A stretch of 64,000 nucleotides of DNA, from contig NZ_CP119391.1 of assembly GCF_031886125.1 (NCBI RefSeq), positions 1,922,001 to 1,986,000 of the forward strand, in the 5' to 3' direction. Position numbers and translations under genes: made by a program. The notes beneath the pieces are model-generated. The model was not told where the DNA came from. It searched no databases and worked only from the letters and a program-made list of their open reading frames with translations. Below are positions 54,501 through 63,533 of this stretch, piece after piece. The stretch is from Halomonas piscis. GTDB lineage: Bacteria; Pseudomonadota; Gammaproteobacteria; Pseudomonadales; Halomonadaceae. Numbering within the stretch: position 1 is the first letter of the stretch; every line of letters begins with the position of its first letter.

Positions 54501-55261
54501 TCAAGGAAAAAACGTCTTATTGCAACACTTACACTTCCGGGAAGAGCTAAAATCAACTCACTTCCAAACTTTACTATCGGCCTTCTTTCTACGGGAGAGT
54601 GACCTATCCTTGAATTAATTATATCGCTATTGCGAATATCATGATAAACAAAATCGATCAGTGCTTCTTCATTCAACCCAATAGATTTTAAGCCATCTTC
54701 ATCAAAACATGTCAGGCGGCCAATCTTATCTAACTGAGATGTGTTAGGAAGAGAAATTCTCTCTTTAGGCTTTGATTTTTTTGAATATTCATTTCTTTCT
54801 AGTCCTGCGCGTGAGGCAACCGCTTCGCTAAGCCTGACTAGGTTCAGGCACTTTTTTCTTAATGCAGATAACTCATGGTCCCCCCCAAACATCCCAGCCA
54901 CATCTAATAGCAGTTGTGCATAGTAGTCATTCCCCTCCCAGACGGAGTTAATAACCCTCAAGTCCCCTTCCTCTGTCATAATACTGGACACAAAAACATC
55001 TTCAATAGGGTCTTCAAAGGATGCCAGCCCAAGGTTAGTCATTGTTTTGTTTAAGCATTTTTCAAAAGTCGTCCTTGTAGTTTTATTCCCTCCTTTACAA
55101 TGAAGCAAAGAATAATGCAAAAGGGCTTCCATCCTTACGTTGTTAGAGTGGTATTCTGGGTTCACCAGCAACCCTGAAACAATCGCTACTGTTTCTTTCT
55201 TGTTATAGCCAGCCAAGATTGTTTTAACTTCTTCATTAAGCTTACCCTTAAAAAGTTCCAT
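51566..55261 (-). CDS. Large protein of unknown function with C-terminal PD-(D/E)XK nuclease motif
   Basis: 1231 residues with no signal peptide or membrane helix. Near the C-terminus (about residues 1115-1145) GDVDVLALSDEGKLLAIECKR fits the D-x(n)-ExK core of PD-(D/E)XK nucleases, preceded by a GREFTNAVKTKLEEIGW helix typical of Mrr/VSR-like domains. The remaining 1100 residues show no helicase, ATPase or methylase motif that I can see; a CSICLQENF segment at about 620 holds paired Cys. AAGGATGAGC precedes the ATG at 55261. AT-rich codon use and the neighbouring recombinase and type I RM genes suggest a phage-defence role. Confidence 0.7.
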   Translation of the reverse strand: MELFKGKLNEEVKTILAGYNKKETVAIVSGLLVNPEYHSNNVRMEALLHYSLLHCKGGNKTTRTTFEKCLNKTMTNLGLASFEDPIEDVFVSSIMTEEGDLRVINSVWEGNDYYAQLLLDVAGMFGGDHELSALRKKCLNLVRLSEAVASRAGLERNEYSKKSKPKERISLPNTSQLDKIGRLTCFDEDGLKSIGLNEEALIDFVYHDIRNSDIINSRIGHSPVERRPIVKFGSELILALPGSVSVAIRRFFLEECSRLGFLSEFEEAMDAYQANLLSRAHFVSTAKNKYLMRGEEQALGMLPKLNNIVIEWSDGRYVQFLILSDSLKNIHEEGLDSFFKLSDDGVTKVEAVIDNTSKHFRGLNNFKHGLTVVTTGGLGRGVNISLPKSTDGWDIASLSFSDILLLSNSYKEGMTDFVECMIQKSWVVNKNVSIFNVNGDINYFGFWIGHNYQCLPEELGAEQGGMLNLYTDFVFPVRSGARAESDLHSCKDHDGSWLRVERLTKDAFYEGMRHLPIYISPWQISTGFLNGVVETSLLNVWFGIWPPSNVGGELIYEWWSSILNMLHDLIGFASAKTSFTSCGSFQVQLDTTRLKDVGKTDPVATSQTGVDVYHDENGECSICLQENFLSNFCQPENYGEKLIAYVIVKEIKEFLQGKGVEDFPEVDFVVNNVLDDQGVRIIHLFNSKDATEALLGSEASKPVFFNEKLMTFRKIVVGNALGVSSKTLEGKKSCGSYLGKAVSLLWEEIRDEIKKCDKLGLVQSLCSNLLSIEQDRKQWKTTAKALHAIHEKHDNTVEVSGRRESKRSLTSMSCRALIEMAVCECELSEHVKEISHKDLESLISKCALLIQIASDSDAIHWGMVPPFIEIANNGTYSVQADTTASVVVPYFNGHFKNQFEDAVEAYSDLYDFDDHSPHEAAENTVSGDFRDAFYCEHGFSIDVYIDCFAEIIDTLVERDATSLHVTEDWLINKICLERGLDASVVAVFLESFSLKPRASWENPPKPFVNRDIAPWKHKRRLSCLILPILKLSDEDIFLDLSLIKQSISYFLERAEKGEFNTEFFRSDAMRSYVGSMVELRGREFTNAVKTKLEEIGWIVKSEVLMSTLGAPDSLGDLGDVDVLALSDEGKLLAIECKRLQMAKTISEIADVCNRFRGEEKDELSKHLTRVGWITENLQKVQVFLGGSVFIKDFDHALVTSTSVPMKYVEDLPIDNDRIVSYREIEQSFLGL

Positions 55262-55390
55262 GCTCATCCTTAACAAACAAAGAGAATTATAAAATTTTGT
55301 TTTTCACAGTTAATTAGGCTACGACACATTTTACGCATATGTTCAAGAGAGTATACCTGAGCGAGTACAGTCTGCATCCCGCTGTGTTCG

Positions 55391-55457
55391 TGTTCATATG
55401 TGGCTATTTACAATCCAAGTGAACACATATAATATGAACATATCCAAATGAACACAT
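55391..55457. repeat. Repeated TGAACAYAT motif upstream of the serine recombinase
   Basis: TGAACACAT (55420), TGAACATAT (55435) and TGAACACAT (55449) occur in direct orientation 14-15 bases apart, with an inverted relative TGTTCATATG at 55391. They end 20 bases before the recombinase start and may be recombinase sites (res-like) or an autoregulatory operator. Confidence 0.65.
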
Positions 55458-55477
55458 GGACGCTCGGAGGGATGCCA

Positions 55478-56110
55478 ATGGAACACGCTGTCTTTATACG
55501 CGCTTATCTTCGAGCTTCCACCGATGACCAGAATGCGAGTCGCGCCCGTGACACCCTCAGCGCCTTCGTGGAAGAAAAAGGGGTCAAGGTAGCTGCTTGG
55601 TACACGGAGAATGCCAGCGGTACCAAGGTAGACCGCACCGAGCTCTCGCGGCTCATTGATGATGCCCAGTACGGAGATGTGCTGCTCGTGGAGCAGGTCG
55701 ACCGCTTGACCCGCCTCAGCAAGCCCGATTGGGATCGCCTCAAGGGGGCTATCCAGAGTGCTGGCCTGCGCGTTGTCTCGCTGGACCTACCGACAAGCCA
55801 CGCCGCCTTGAACTTGGGGACTGGCGATGACTTCACGGGGCGGATGCTCGATGCGGTGAACTCAATGCTGATGGATATGTTAGCTGCTGTAGCCCACAAG
55901 GACTGGGAAGACCGTCGGAAACGCCAGCGGCAGGGGATCGAGCAGGCGAAGCGCGAGGGGCGCTACAAGGGCCGCCCCCCCAATGAAGAAGTGCATGCTC
56001 AAATACTGGAGCTCCGCCGTCATGGACTCAGCATACGAAAGACCGCTTCCATAGTTGGTTGCGGAGTGAGCACGGTTCAGCGGGCGGAGAAGCGCGCGCA
56101 CGAAGCCTGA
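55478..56110 (+). CDS. Small serine recombinase (resolvase/invertase family)
   Basis: 210 residues. The catalytic domain starts FIRAYLRASTDDQNASRARD with the nucleophile Ser14, and LLVEQVDRLTRLS holds the active-site Asp-Arg region. The long E helix is followed by RKRQRQGIEQAKREGRYKGRP, then a C-terminal HTH (ILELRRHGLSIRKTASIVGCGVSTVQRAEKR). The start at 55478 is set by GGAGGGATGCCA. GC content is higher than the neighbouring giant gene, suggesting a separate origin. It may mobilise or invert part of the accessory block. Confidence 0.93.
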   Translation: MEHAVFIRAYLRASTDDQNASRARDTLSAFVEEKGVKVAAWYTENASGTKVDRTELSRLIDDAQYGDVLLVEQVDRLTRLSKPDWDRLKGAIQSAGLRVVSLDLPTSHAALNLGTGDDFTGRMLDAVNSMLMDMLAAVAHKDWEDRRKRQRQGIEQAKREGRYKGRPPNEEVHAQILELRRHGLSIRKTASIVGCGVSTVQRAEKRAHEA

Positions 56111-56195
56111 TGCTGGTTTCCATGAGCTATTGATGGGCACTGACCTCCCGCTCAATGAAGCGGTTAAGGAGGACCTCTTCAACGTAGTCATGCAG

Positions 56196-59100
56196 TCACA
56201 TCACGTGGGCCTTTTCTTTTGTCCACCCGTTCGACAGCACCTCGGCTTGTTTCAGGATCAGTTCGATGGCCTCAGGAGCCTTGTCTGGTGGATACTTGTA
56301 GCGCTGCAAAGTTCGTCGCACCAGAATCCGCAGCTTGGCGCGTACGCTTTCTCGAACTTGCCAGTCTACTGTCGTGGAGCTTCGAAGCTTGTTGGTGACT
56401 TCGATGGCGAGCGCCCTTAGGGTTTCGTCACCCAGCTCACGAACGGCACTTTCGTTCGTTGCCAATGCATCATAGAAGGCCACCTCGTCCGGGTTCAGTC
56501 CCAGTGCCGCATCGCGCTCCATTTCCGCCTTGAACTGCTTGGCCATGGCGATCAGCTCCTCGATCACCTGAGCCGTCTCAATGCCCCGATTGTTATACTT
56601 TCTCAGAGTTTCCTGCAGGCGGTCTGCGTACTTTTTCTCTTGTACAACGTTGGTGCGGGTCTTGGCTTTGATGTCGTCTTTCAGCAATTTTTCCAACAGC
56701 TCGACCGCGAAGTTTTTGTAGGGCATCTGACTGACGTCTTCGAGGAACTCGTCAGACAGCAGGCCGATGTTCGGCTTATCGAGACCGCACAGCGCAAACA
56801 CATCGGAGACACCTTCGGAGACCAACGCATTGTCCAGAATCTGCTTGAGTGCCGTGTTCTTCTCGTCCTCGGTTAGCTTGCGGTCGACGCTTGTGACCTT
56901 AGTAATGGCGGTCTTTACCGCTGACAGAAAGGCGATCTCTTTGTGCAATTCGCGGGCTTCGTCGAGCGTGCTGCACAGCGAGTATGCCTTGTTCATGGCC
57001 AGCATTGTGTCGAGGAAGCGCTTCTTACCATCCTCCAGTCCCATGATGTAATTGGCTGCTGGTATCAGCAGCTTATTGGGATCGTTTTCAAAGCCGCTGT
57101 AGGCGAAGCCTTTGCTGTTCGGGCCTTTGGCGAACATGCCGTGAATAACGTCGAGCTTTTCCAGCAGTACGGCATAGGCCTCTTCCGCGCTATGGGTGGG
57201 CGCACCTTTGCCTTTGGCATCGGTGTAGGTCTTCATCGCCTGCTTTAGCTCGTTGGCGATGCCGATATAGTCGACCACCAAGCCGCCCGGCTTGTTCTTG
57301 AATACACGGTTCACGCGGGCAATAGCCTGCATCAGGTTATGGCCCTTCATGGGCTTGTCGACATACATGGTGTGGCAACAGGGGGCGTCGAAGCCGGTCA
57401 GCCACATATCCCGAACGATCACAAGCTTGAGCGGGTCACCGGGGTCTTTGAAGCGCTTCTCTAGCCGCTTCTTAGTCTGCTTGTTGTAGATATGCGGCTG
57501 CAGCAGAGGTTTATCCGACGCCGAGCCGGTCATCACGATCTTGATTGCGCCCTTATCTGGGTCTGGATCGTGCCAATCGGATCTCAGAGCGGTGATTTCG
57601 TTGTACAAGTGGGCGCAAATCTCACGGCTCATGGCCACGATCATGGCTTTGCCTTCGATAGCCGCACTGCGCGTTTCGAAATGATCGACCAGATCAGCGG
57701 CGACTTCCTTCAAGCGCGGCCCGGCGCCGACGAGCTTTTCTAGCTGGCTCCACTTGCCCTTGGCGCGTTCACGCGTGCCAACATCTTCCTCGTCCTCGAA
57801 GACCTCTTCGACCTGATCCGACAGCGCGGCAATCTCGCCTCGATTGATGTCCAGCTTAGCCAAGCGCGACTCGTAGTAAATCGGCACTGTCGCGCCGTCA
57901 TCAACAGCATCCTGAATGTCGTAGACCGAGACGTAGTCGCCAAACACCGCGCGAGTGTCCTTATCTTCACTGGCAATGGGCGTGCCGGTAAAGCCGATGA
58001 ATGACGCATTCGGGACGGCGTCACGCATGTGCTTGGCGTAACCGAACTTGTAGGAACCATCCTGTTTGAGCTTCGCCTTCAAGCCGTATTGGCTACGGTG
58101 GGCTTCGTCCGAGATTACAACGATGTTATGACGATCGTTGAGAATGGGGTGAGTCACCTCCCCTTCTAGCGTCGCGAACTTCTGAACCGTGGTGAAAATA
58201 ATCCCGCCTGAGTCACGCTCAGCGAGCAGATGGCGTAGCTCGTCCCGATTATCGGCTTGAACGGGGTCTTGCTTCAGTAGCTCCTTGGCGTTGCTGAACG
58301 TGGCGAAGAGCTGGCCATCAAGGTCATTGCGATCCGTGACGATCAGCAGGGTCGGGTTGTTCATTTCCGGCTGCTGTAGCAGTTTCCCCGCGTAGCAGCA
58401 CATGGAGATACTCTTGCCGGAGCCTTGCGTGTGCCAGACAACTCCTGCTTTCTTGCTACCTATCTCCACTTCCTCGCCGTAAATGGCGCGTCTTTCGTTC
58501 AGTGTGTTGTCTTCAGGGGACTGCGCTGCAATCACAGTCGCGTGTACCGCTTCACGAACGGCGTGGAACTGATGGTACCCAGCGATTTTTTTGATCAATC
58601 GATCCGCATCGGTCTCGAAAATAACGAAGTAACGAACGTAGTCAAGAAGCCGATCACGATCGAAAAAGCCACGTACCATGGTCTCCATTTCCCTCTCCAG
58701 CAACGGCTTGTCGTCTTCGTGCTGGATAGTGCGCCACGGCATGTAGCGTTCTTGATTGGCGGTGAGAGAGCCTAGTCGAGCATTGTAGCCGTCGCTGATA
58801 ACGATGGCTTCGTTGTACACGAAAAGCTCGGTGAGCTCGTCCTTGTAGGTCTGAATCTGGTTGTAAGCATCCCAGATACTGACGTTTTCATCGCTGGGGC
58901 TTTTGAGCTCTACCACCGCGATAGGCAAGCCGTTGATGAAGCACACAACGTCGGGGCGGCGGAGTTGTTTAGTGCCTTCAATGGTGAACTGATTGACGGC
59001 GAGGAAGCGATTTTCACAAATATGGGTGAAGTCGATTAAGAAAGCGCGGTCGTAGACCTCGTCATCGCCGTCTTTGTACTTCACCGGCACGCCATCGAGC

Positions 59101-59369
59101 AGTAAGCGATGAAAGGCACGATTGCTAATAGTGAGATCGAAGCTCTCGGGCTTGCTGACCTGCGCGACCACCTGTTCCAGTGCGGTCTCAGGGAGGTGTG
59201 GGTTGATGCGTTTCACAGCTTGTTCGACGTCGCCTAGCAGCAACACCTTCCTATAATCAGCCCGCTCAGGAGACGTGCCATCCGGTGCGATATCCGGGCC
59301 GTGAGCAATCTCCCAGCCATTGTCTGCAAACCATCCCAGACACGCCTGCTCCAGTTGATCCTCGGTCAT
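56196..59369 (-). CDS. hsdR: Type I restriction enzyme, R subunit
   Basis: 1057 residues. The N-terminal nuclease domain carries RPDVVCFINGLPIAVVELKSP (PD-ExK core). The SF2 motor has VVWHTQGSGKSISMCCYAGKL (Walker A), VISDEAHRSQ (DEAH), GFTGTPI and IARVNRVFKNKPGGLVVDYIG. The C-terminal helical domain binds the HsdM/S core. It cuts DNA at a distance after translocation. It is separated from hsdS by 327 bases of degraded coding sequence rather than the usual tight spacing. Confidence 0.96.
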   Translation of the reverse strand: MTEDQLEQACLGWFADNGWEIAHGPDIAPDGTSPERADYRKVLLLGDVEQAVKRINPHLPETALEQVVAQVSKPESFDLTISNRAFHRLLLDGVPVKYKDGDDEVYDRAFLIDFTHICENRFLAVNQFTIEGTKQLRRPDVVCFINGLPIAVVELKSPSDENVSIWDAYNQIQTYKDELTELFVYNEAIVISDGYNARLGSLTANQERYMPWRTIQHEDDKPLLEREMETMVRGFFDRDRLLDYVRYFVIFETDADRLIKKIAGYHQFHAVREAVHATVIAAQSPEDNTLNERRAIYGEEVEIGSKKAGVVWHTQGSGKSISMCCYAGKLLQQPEMNNPTLLIVTDRNDLDGQLFATFSNAKELLKQDPVQADNRDELRHLLAERDSGGIIFTTVQKFATLEGEVTHPILNDRHNIVVISDEAHRSQYGLKAKLKQDGSYKFGYAKHMRDAVPNASFIGFTGTPIASEDKDTRAVFGDYVSVYDIQDAVDDGATVPIYYESRLAKLDINRGEIAALSDQVEEVFEDEEDVGTRERAKGKWSQLEKLVGAGPRLKEVAADLVDHFETRSAAIEGKAMIVAMSREICAHLYNEITALRSDWHDPDPDKGAIKIVMTGSASDKPLLQPHIYNKQTKKRLEKRFKDPGDPLKLVIVRDMWLTGFDAPCCHTMYVDKPMKGHNLMQAIARVNRVFKNKPGGLVVDYIGIANELKQAMKTYTDAKGKGAPTHSAEEAYAVLLEKLDVIHGMFAKGPNSKGFAYSGFENDPNKLLIPAANYIMGLEDGKKRFLDTMLAMNKAYSLCSTLDEARELHKEIAFLSAVKTAITKVTSVDRKLTEDEKNTALKQILDNALVSEGVSDVFALCGLDKPNIGLLSDEFLEDVSQMPYKNFAVELLEKLLKDDIKAKTRTNVVQEKKYADRLQETLRKYNNRGIETAQVIEELIAMAKQFKAEMERDAALGLNPDEVAFYDALATNESAVRELGDETLRALAIEVTNKLRSSTTVDWQVRESVRAKLRILVRRTLQRYKYPPDKAPEAIELILKQAEVLSNGWTKEKAHVM

Positions 59370-59696
59370 CCCCTGCTCCCTATTCTATAGCTACAGTAAA
59401 CGACTGCAGTTACTGAATTTTCAGCCGCTTAACCATGGGACATCTCGGCGGATTTGAAAGTCGCTGGCTTGTTATCAAGCTGCCATCTGCTCGGCAGATA
59501 GCAGACCCAACCGCTTGCGGATATCATCAAAGCCGTCGAGCTACATCTCGGTGATCAACAGACCTTCGCCATCACCCTGTTCCAACGCCTATGGGCAGTT
59601 TCCCAACCACTCTGATAGGTATTGCGTTCGGTAAAGTCCATCTCACCTAAGCACTTGTTTTCCAGCGGTGTGGTGCGGGTTTGAGCAACGTCGGTT
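59370..59696 (-). pseudogene. Degraded coding remnant between hsdS and hsdR
   Basis: The minus strand contains pieces such as DFTERNTYQSGWETAHRRW in one frame and LDGFDDIRKRLGLLSAEQMA in another, with stops between them. This is what a frameshifted, decayed small gene looks like. I do not recognise the parent family. Confidence 0.45.
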
Positions 59697-61103
59697 TTAT
59701 ACATGCACCACGTCCTGTGATTCGGCCTGCGCCTCCTCGACGTTCGACATCGTCAGGTCGCCGGAAAGTAGCTCAGGGAGTAGCGTATCGCGCAGTTTAG
59801 AGAGTGTTTTGGCTTCTAACCGCAAGTTAATCTGTTTATTCAGCTGTAGGCCTAAATGCTGCTCAGCAGCCTCTATTAACGGATTATCAGGAATGGCACA
59901 CAACGCCTCACGCAGGTGTTGACGCTTTATATGCCCCATAGTCACTGCCTTGGACTCAGCTATGCGCTGAAACTCTTCTAGGTGGTGCCTAGTAAAGTTA
60001 TAGTAAATCCACTTAGGATAGTCTGTTGACGTTACCTTGAACAAGTGCTGGTTCATGGCGGCTTTCCCGCCACACCAAGTATCCACCATCAGAGAACCAG
60101 ACCAAGAAAAAACTACGTCCCCATCATCAATAATGCAGTCAGGCTTAATATTTGATGATGCTTTTTCTTTGCCATCGGCAAACCCTTTTTTGAGCTGCGC
60201 AATTTTGACTACGGGTAGATAATCATCTTCATTTTCGGGGCGGTACTTTTGAAGAGCTAAGCCGTTCTGGTATTTGGCAATAGTATCAAGTGGTAGACAG
60301 TTCCACCCCTCCGGTATGTCCCCCATCTCACTGTCCTGCATCGCTGAGGGGAACAGCTCGGAGGTGGCACGCAGCTCGGCGTAGCGTTCGGGCTGTTCGG
60401 CGCTTAGCTTGATCAACTGATCCTTTGTTTTGCCTGACACAGCCTCCATAGCGGCAAATAGCGCGTCTTCATCGCTGCCGCCCGCTTCTAGCGTGGTGGC
60501 TTTGGCCTTGACCGGTTCGAAATCGACAAACCAGCTTTTGAAGAGGGCTTGGGTCATCTGTTCGAGGGTCTGGTTGATTTGGTGGTTGCTTTCAATTTTC
60601 TCACAGAAAGAAAAATATGCATCACCAACTTGGTGCTGGTAACCCATGTCCTCAGGAATTTGCAGGTAAAGGTTCGCGAAGTCACCCTTCTTGAAGTGAG
60701 GGATCAAAGACCCAACGTGCATATTTAGAATCTGATTTTGAACCTCTTCTGAGCGTAGTAACGCAAATAGGTATCTCGGATAAACTTTTGTCTCGTCAGC
60801 CCGGATAGCGACCATATCTTGTGCGATACAGAATGGAACTGGGTCAGGTACCCAGCACACTCTTCCGGGCGAGCCCTTGCAAACAAAAATCATGTCGCCG
60901 GGTTTCGGATGCCCCCTGAACCAATTTTTGTATGTATCTTCCGCAACGTAACGGAGCTTTTCGTAAACCGGATACAGCCTTGTATTCTTGATACAGTTTG
61001 TAGCGATAAGAGGTATGCCTTGTTCTGCGGTAGGACAAGTACGCCCTCTATTGTCCACGATATTGGTTAGAAGGTCACGAAAGGCATACTCTTTAAACTT
61101 CAT
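59697..61103 (-). CDS. hsdS: Type I restriction-modification specificity subunit
   Basis: 468 residues with two target-recognition domains and two conserved helical spacers. TRD1 covers about 1-160 and is followed by HQVGDAYFSFCEKIESNHQINQTLEQMTQALFKSWFVDF, the usual central region. TRD2 begins near IPEGWNCLPLDTIAKYQNGLALQ and ends with the distal helix (LEAKTLSKLRDTLLPELLSGDL). It recognises a bipartite target that cannot be deduced from sequence. It starts inside the hsdM 3' end (11-base overlap). Confidence 0.95.
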   Translation of the reverse strand: MKFKEYAFRDLLTNIVDNRGRTCPTAEQGIPLIATNCIKNTRLYPVYEKLRYVAEDTYKNWFRGHPKPGDMIFVCKGSPGRVCWVPDPVPFCIAQDMVAIRADETKVYPRYLFALLRSEEVQNQILNMHVGSLIPHFKKGDFANLYLQIPEDMGYQHQVGDAYFSFCEKIESNHQINQTLEQMTQALFKSWFVDFEPVKAKATTLEAGGSDEDALFAAMEAVSGKTKDQLIKLSAEQPERYAELRATSELFPSAMQDSEMGDIPEGWNCLPLDTIAKYQNGLALQKYRPENEDDYLPVVKIAQLKKGFADGKEKASSNIKPDCIIDDGDVVFSWSGSLMVDTWCGGKAAMNQHLFKVTSTDYPKWIYYNFTRHHLEEFQRIAESKAVTMGHIKRQHLREALCAIPDNPLIEAAEQHLGLQLNKQINLRLEAKTLSKLRDTLLPELLSGDLTMSNVEEAQAESQDVVHV

Positions 61104-62814
61104 ACCCTAGCCCCCCAAGATTCCGCTTGATCTCCGCTTCCAGCCGGTCGCTTTCGTCAAACTGCTCGCGAAGCTGCTCAGTCAGCAGTGTCATTTTCTC
61201 GGCGAAGGGCACACCGTCGTCTTCCACGTCAGCCGCACCCACGTAGCGCCCCGGGGTCAGCACGAAGTCGTGCTTTTGGAGGTTAGCGAGGGTGGCGGAC
61301 TTGCAGAACCCGGCGACGTCTTCGTAGTTTTGATCGCGCTGCCACGCGTGGAAGGTATCCGCGACCTTGTTGATGTCGTCAGCGGTGAAGTCGCGAATGA
61401 CGCGGTCTTTCATATAGCCCAGCTGACGGGCGTCGATGAACAGCACTTCGCCCTTACGCGCGCGTTTTTTGACGCCGTTGGGCGATAGACCACCGGTCTT
61501 GTCCTTGGTCAGGAACCATATGCACGCGGGAATCTGAGTGTTGGTGAACAGCTGACCCGGTAGTGCAACCATGCACTCCACTAAGTCCTCTTCCACCAAC
61601 CGCTTGCGAATCTCGCCTTCGTTGTTGGTGTTCGAACTCATGGAGCCATTGGCGAGCAGCAGTGCCATGCTTCCCGCTGGGCGCAGGTGGTAGAGCATGT
61701 GCTGGAGCCACGCGAAGTTGGCGTTGCCCTTGGGCGGGGTGCCGTATTTCCAGCGTGCATCGTCGGCGAGCGACTCACTCCACCAGTCCTTCATGTTGAA
61801 CGGCGGGTTGGCCATCACGAAGTCAGCGCGCAGATCAGCGTGCTGGTCGTTAAGGAAAGTGTCAGCAGGCTTTCGGCCAAAATCGAAGTCAATACCGCGT
61901 ATGGCCATGTTCATGGCTGCCAAGCGCCATGTGGTGGGGTTGGATTCCTGCCCGTAGACGGAAATGTTTTTCTTCTGTTCGCTGGGGTTGTAGTGCCACT
62001 CCTTGGCGTGCTCTTCGATGAACTTGTCGTTGGAGACGAAGAAGCCGCCCGAGCCCATGGCGGGGTCGTAGACGCGCCCGCTATAGGGTTCCAACATTTC
62101 TACGATCAACGAGACGATGCTTTTCGGTGTATAGTATTGCCCGCCTTGCTTACCTTCCGCCAAGGCGAACTGGCCGAGGAAATATTCGTAGACGTGACCG
62201 AGGATGTCCTTGCTCTGGAGGCTGAGCTTCTGGCCTTGGAACTCGGGGTTTGCGAACGAGGTGTCTGAGAAGGAGTTGATCAGGCCGATCAGCTTATCGT
62301 TATCGACCTCGTACTGACTGACACGGGTCAGCACGCCTTTCAGCTTCTCCGGGTTGTCACGCTCGATGGCATCCAGCGCGTTATCGATCAGCCACGAGAC
62401 CGAGCGCAGCTTCACGTCGTTGCCGTTGACGTCCTGCCACAGCACAGAACCGATGGGTAGCGCCGCCTTGGACTTCAACGTGCTCCACCGCGCCTCCTTG
62501 GGCACCCAGAACACGTTGGCTTCGCGGTAGTAGTCGAGAAGCTCCAGTTCTTCGTCAAGCGCCTGCTGATACTCCTCGTCGCTGTCGAAGTCTTCGCATG
62601 GCAGGTAGTAGATGTTGTCGTCGCTGTCGTGCTGGAACAGCTCCCGCAACTCACGTTGGCGCTCCTCGAAGGCGTCGGAGACGTATTTCAGGAAGATCAG
62701 CCCCAGTACTACATGCTTGTAATTAGCCGCATCCAGATTGGCTCGTAATTTGTCGGCGGCCTTCCAAAGCTTGTCGTCGAGCTCCTTCAGGAACTGCTGC
62801 TCTGTACTATTCAT
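61093..62814 (-). CDS. hsdM: Type I restriction-modification methyltransferase subunit
   Basis: 573 residues. The N-terminal HsdM_N domain is LWKAADKLRANLDAANYKHVVLGLIFLKYVSD. The SAM-binding motif I region is VYDPAMGSGGFF, and the catalytic motif IV is NPPF (ADFVMANPPFNMKDWW), indicating N6-adenine methylation. Further family segments are GQFALAEGKQGGQYYTPKSIV and GPCNANFAWLQHMLYHLRP-like GNANFAWLQHM. It is the first gene of the hsdMSR set; about 200 bases upstream hold no recognisable gene. Confidence 0.96.
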   Translation of the reverse strand: MNSTEQQFLKELDDKLWKAADKLRANLDAANYKHVVLGLIFLKYVSDAFEERQRELRELFQHDSDDNIYYLPCEDFDSDEEYQQALDEELELLDYYREANVFWVPKEARWSTLKSKAALPIGSVLWQDVNGNDVKLRSVSWLIDNALDAIERDNPEKLKGVLTRVSQYEVDNDKLIGLINSFSDTSFANPEFQGQKLSLQSKDILGHVYEYFLGQFALAEGKQGGQYYTPKSIVSLIVEMLEPYSGRVYDPAMGSGGFFVSNDKFIEEHAKEWHYNPSEQKKNISVYGQESNPTTWRLAAMNMAIRGIDFDFGRKPADTFLNDQHADLRADFVMANPPFNMKDWWSESLADDARWKYGTPPKGNANFAWLQHMLYHLRPAGSMALLLANGSMSSNTNNEGEIRKRLVEEDLVECMVALPGQLFTNTQIPACIWFLTKDKTGGLSPNGVKKRARKGEVLFIDARQLGYMKDRVIRDFTADDINKVADTFHAWQRDQNYEDVAGFCKSATLANLQKHDFVLTPGRYVGAADVEDDGVPFAEKMTLLTEQLREQFDESDRLEAEIKRNLGGLGYEV

Positions 62815-63023
62815 CGATCTCTCAACGCTTTCCCGGTTCGAGGCAGATCATGGCCCTGCTCGGCGCCACCCACTCGCTCCGTCGCATAGGGCCATGGCCT
62901 AAGGTCCTACCAGCATACCGATTTTTTGCGTCCAAGATAGAGATCGTCAGTCAGCTAGCGCCCATGGCTGCGGCAGTCCACTCGGTGGTCCCGCACAGCT
63001 AGATGGCTCCAACACCCGTACCG

Positions 63024-63533
63024 CTATCCGGCTCGGCCAAGCTGTACGTCGACCCAGAGCGCGAACAGAGTCTTGATATCTGGCATCACTGATGTTAGCC
63101 GGTGATCGCTGTCGAGTAGATGTAGGTCCGCTCGGTGCTCCTCGGCGAAAGCCACTACGTTGCTCACCGGAACAACTTTATCGCCCCAGCCGTGGCAGAT
63201 CGACGTGGACACGCCTTCCAGCTGGAAGCCCGACTGCATAGCGTAGCCGGGTAGCCCCACCGCAGGTGCCAGCAGGAACAGTCCTGCGACCGGAACCGTC
63301 TGGCTGGCCACGAGCGACACGTAGGCCCCCATCGAGGAGCCCACCAGCAGACAGGGGCCGTTGGTCACGGATAGCACCTTCACCAGCTTTTCTACGCGTG
63401 CCTCAGGTTCCGAGATGCCCAGATAGTCGACACTTTGTACCTGAAGCCCCTTGGTCAGAGCGACCTGCGACATCTGAACGATCTTCTGGCCATACGGGCC
63501 GGATTCCTTGCCGTGCGAAAAGATAACCTTCAT
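63024..63533 (-). CDS. Small alpha/beta hydrolase (YqiA/UPF0227-like)
   Basis: 169 residues. It begins MKVIFSHGKESGPYGQKIVQ (oxyanion strand HGKES). The nucleophile elbow is LLVGSSMGAYVSL, an acidic residue lies in CHGWGDKVVPV and a His in LLDSDHRLTS, giving a plausible Ser-Asp-His triad. It is probably an esterase of unknown substrate. GGAGGAAAC precedes the ATG at 63533. It overlaps the stop of the upstream VWA gene by 4 bases, so the two are translationally coupled. Confidence 0.85.
   Translation of the reverse strand: MKVIFSHGKESGPYGQKIVQMSQVALTKGLQVQSVDYLGISEPEARVEKLVKVLSVTNGPCLLVGSSMGAYVSLVASQTVPVAGLFLLAPAVGLPGYAMQSGFQLEGVSTSICHGWGDKVVPVSNVVAFAEEHRADLHLLDSDHRLTSVMPDIKTLFALWVDVQLGRAG

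Noticed and set aside
55391..55457. CRISPR array
   Set aside because: Repeats are only about 9-10 bases with 14-15-base period; no CRISPR-size repeats or cas genes anywhere in the window.
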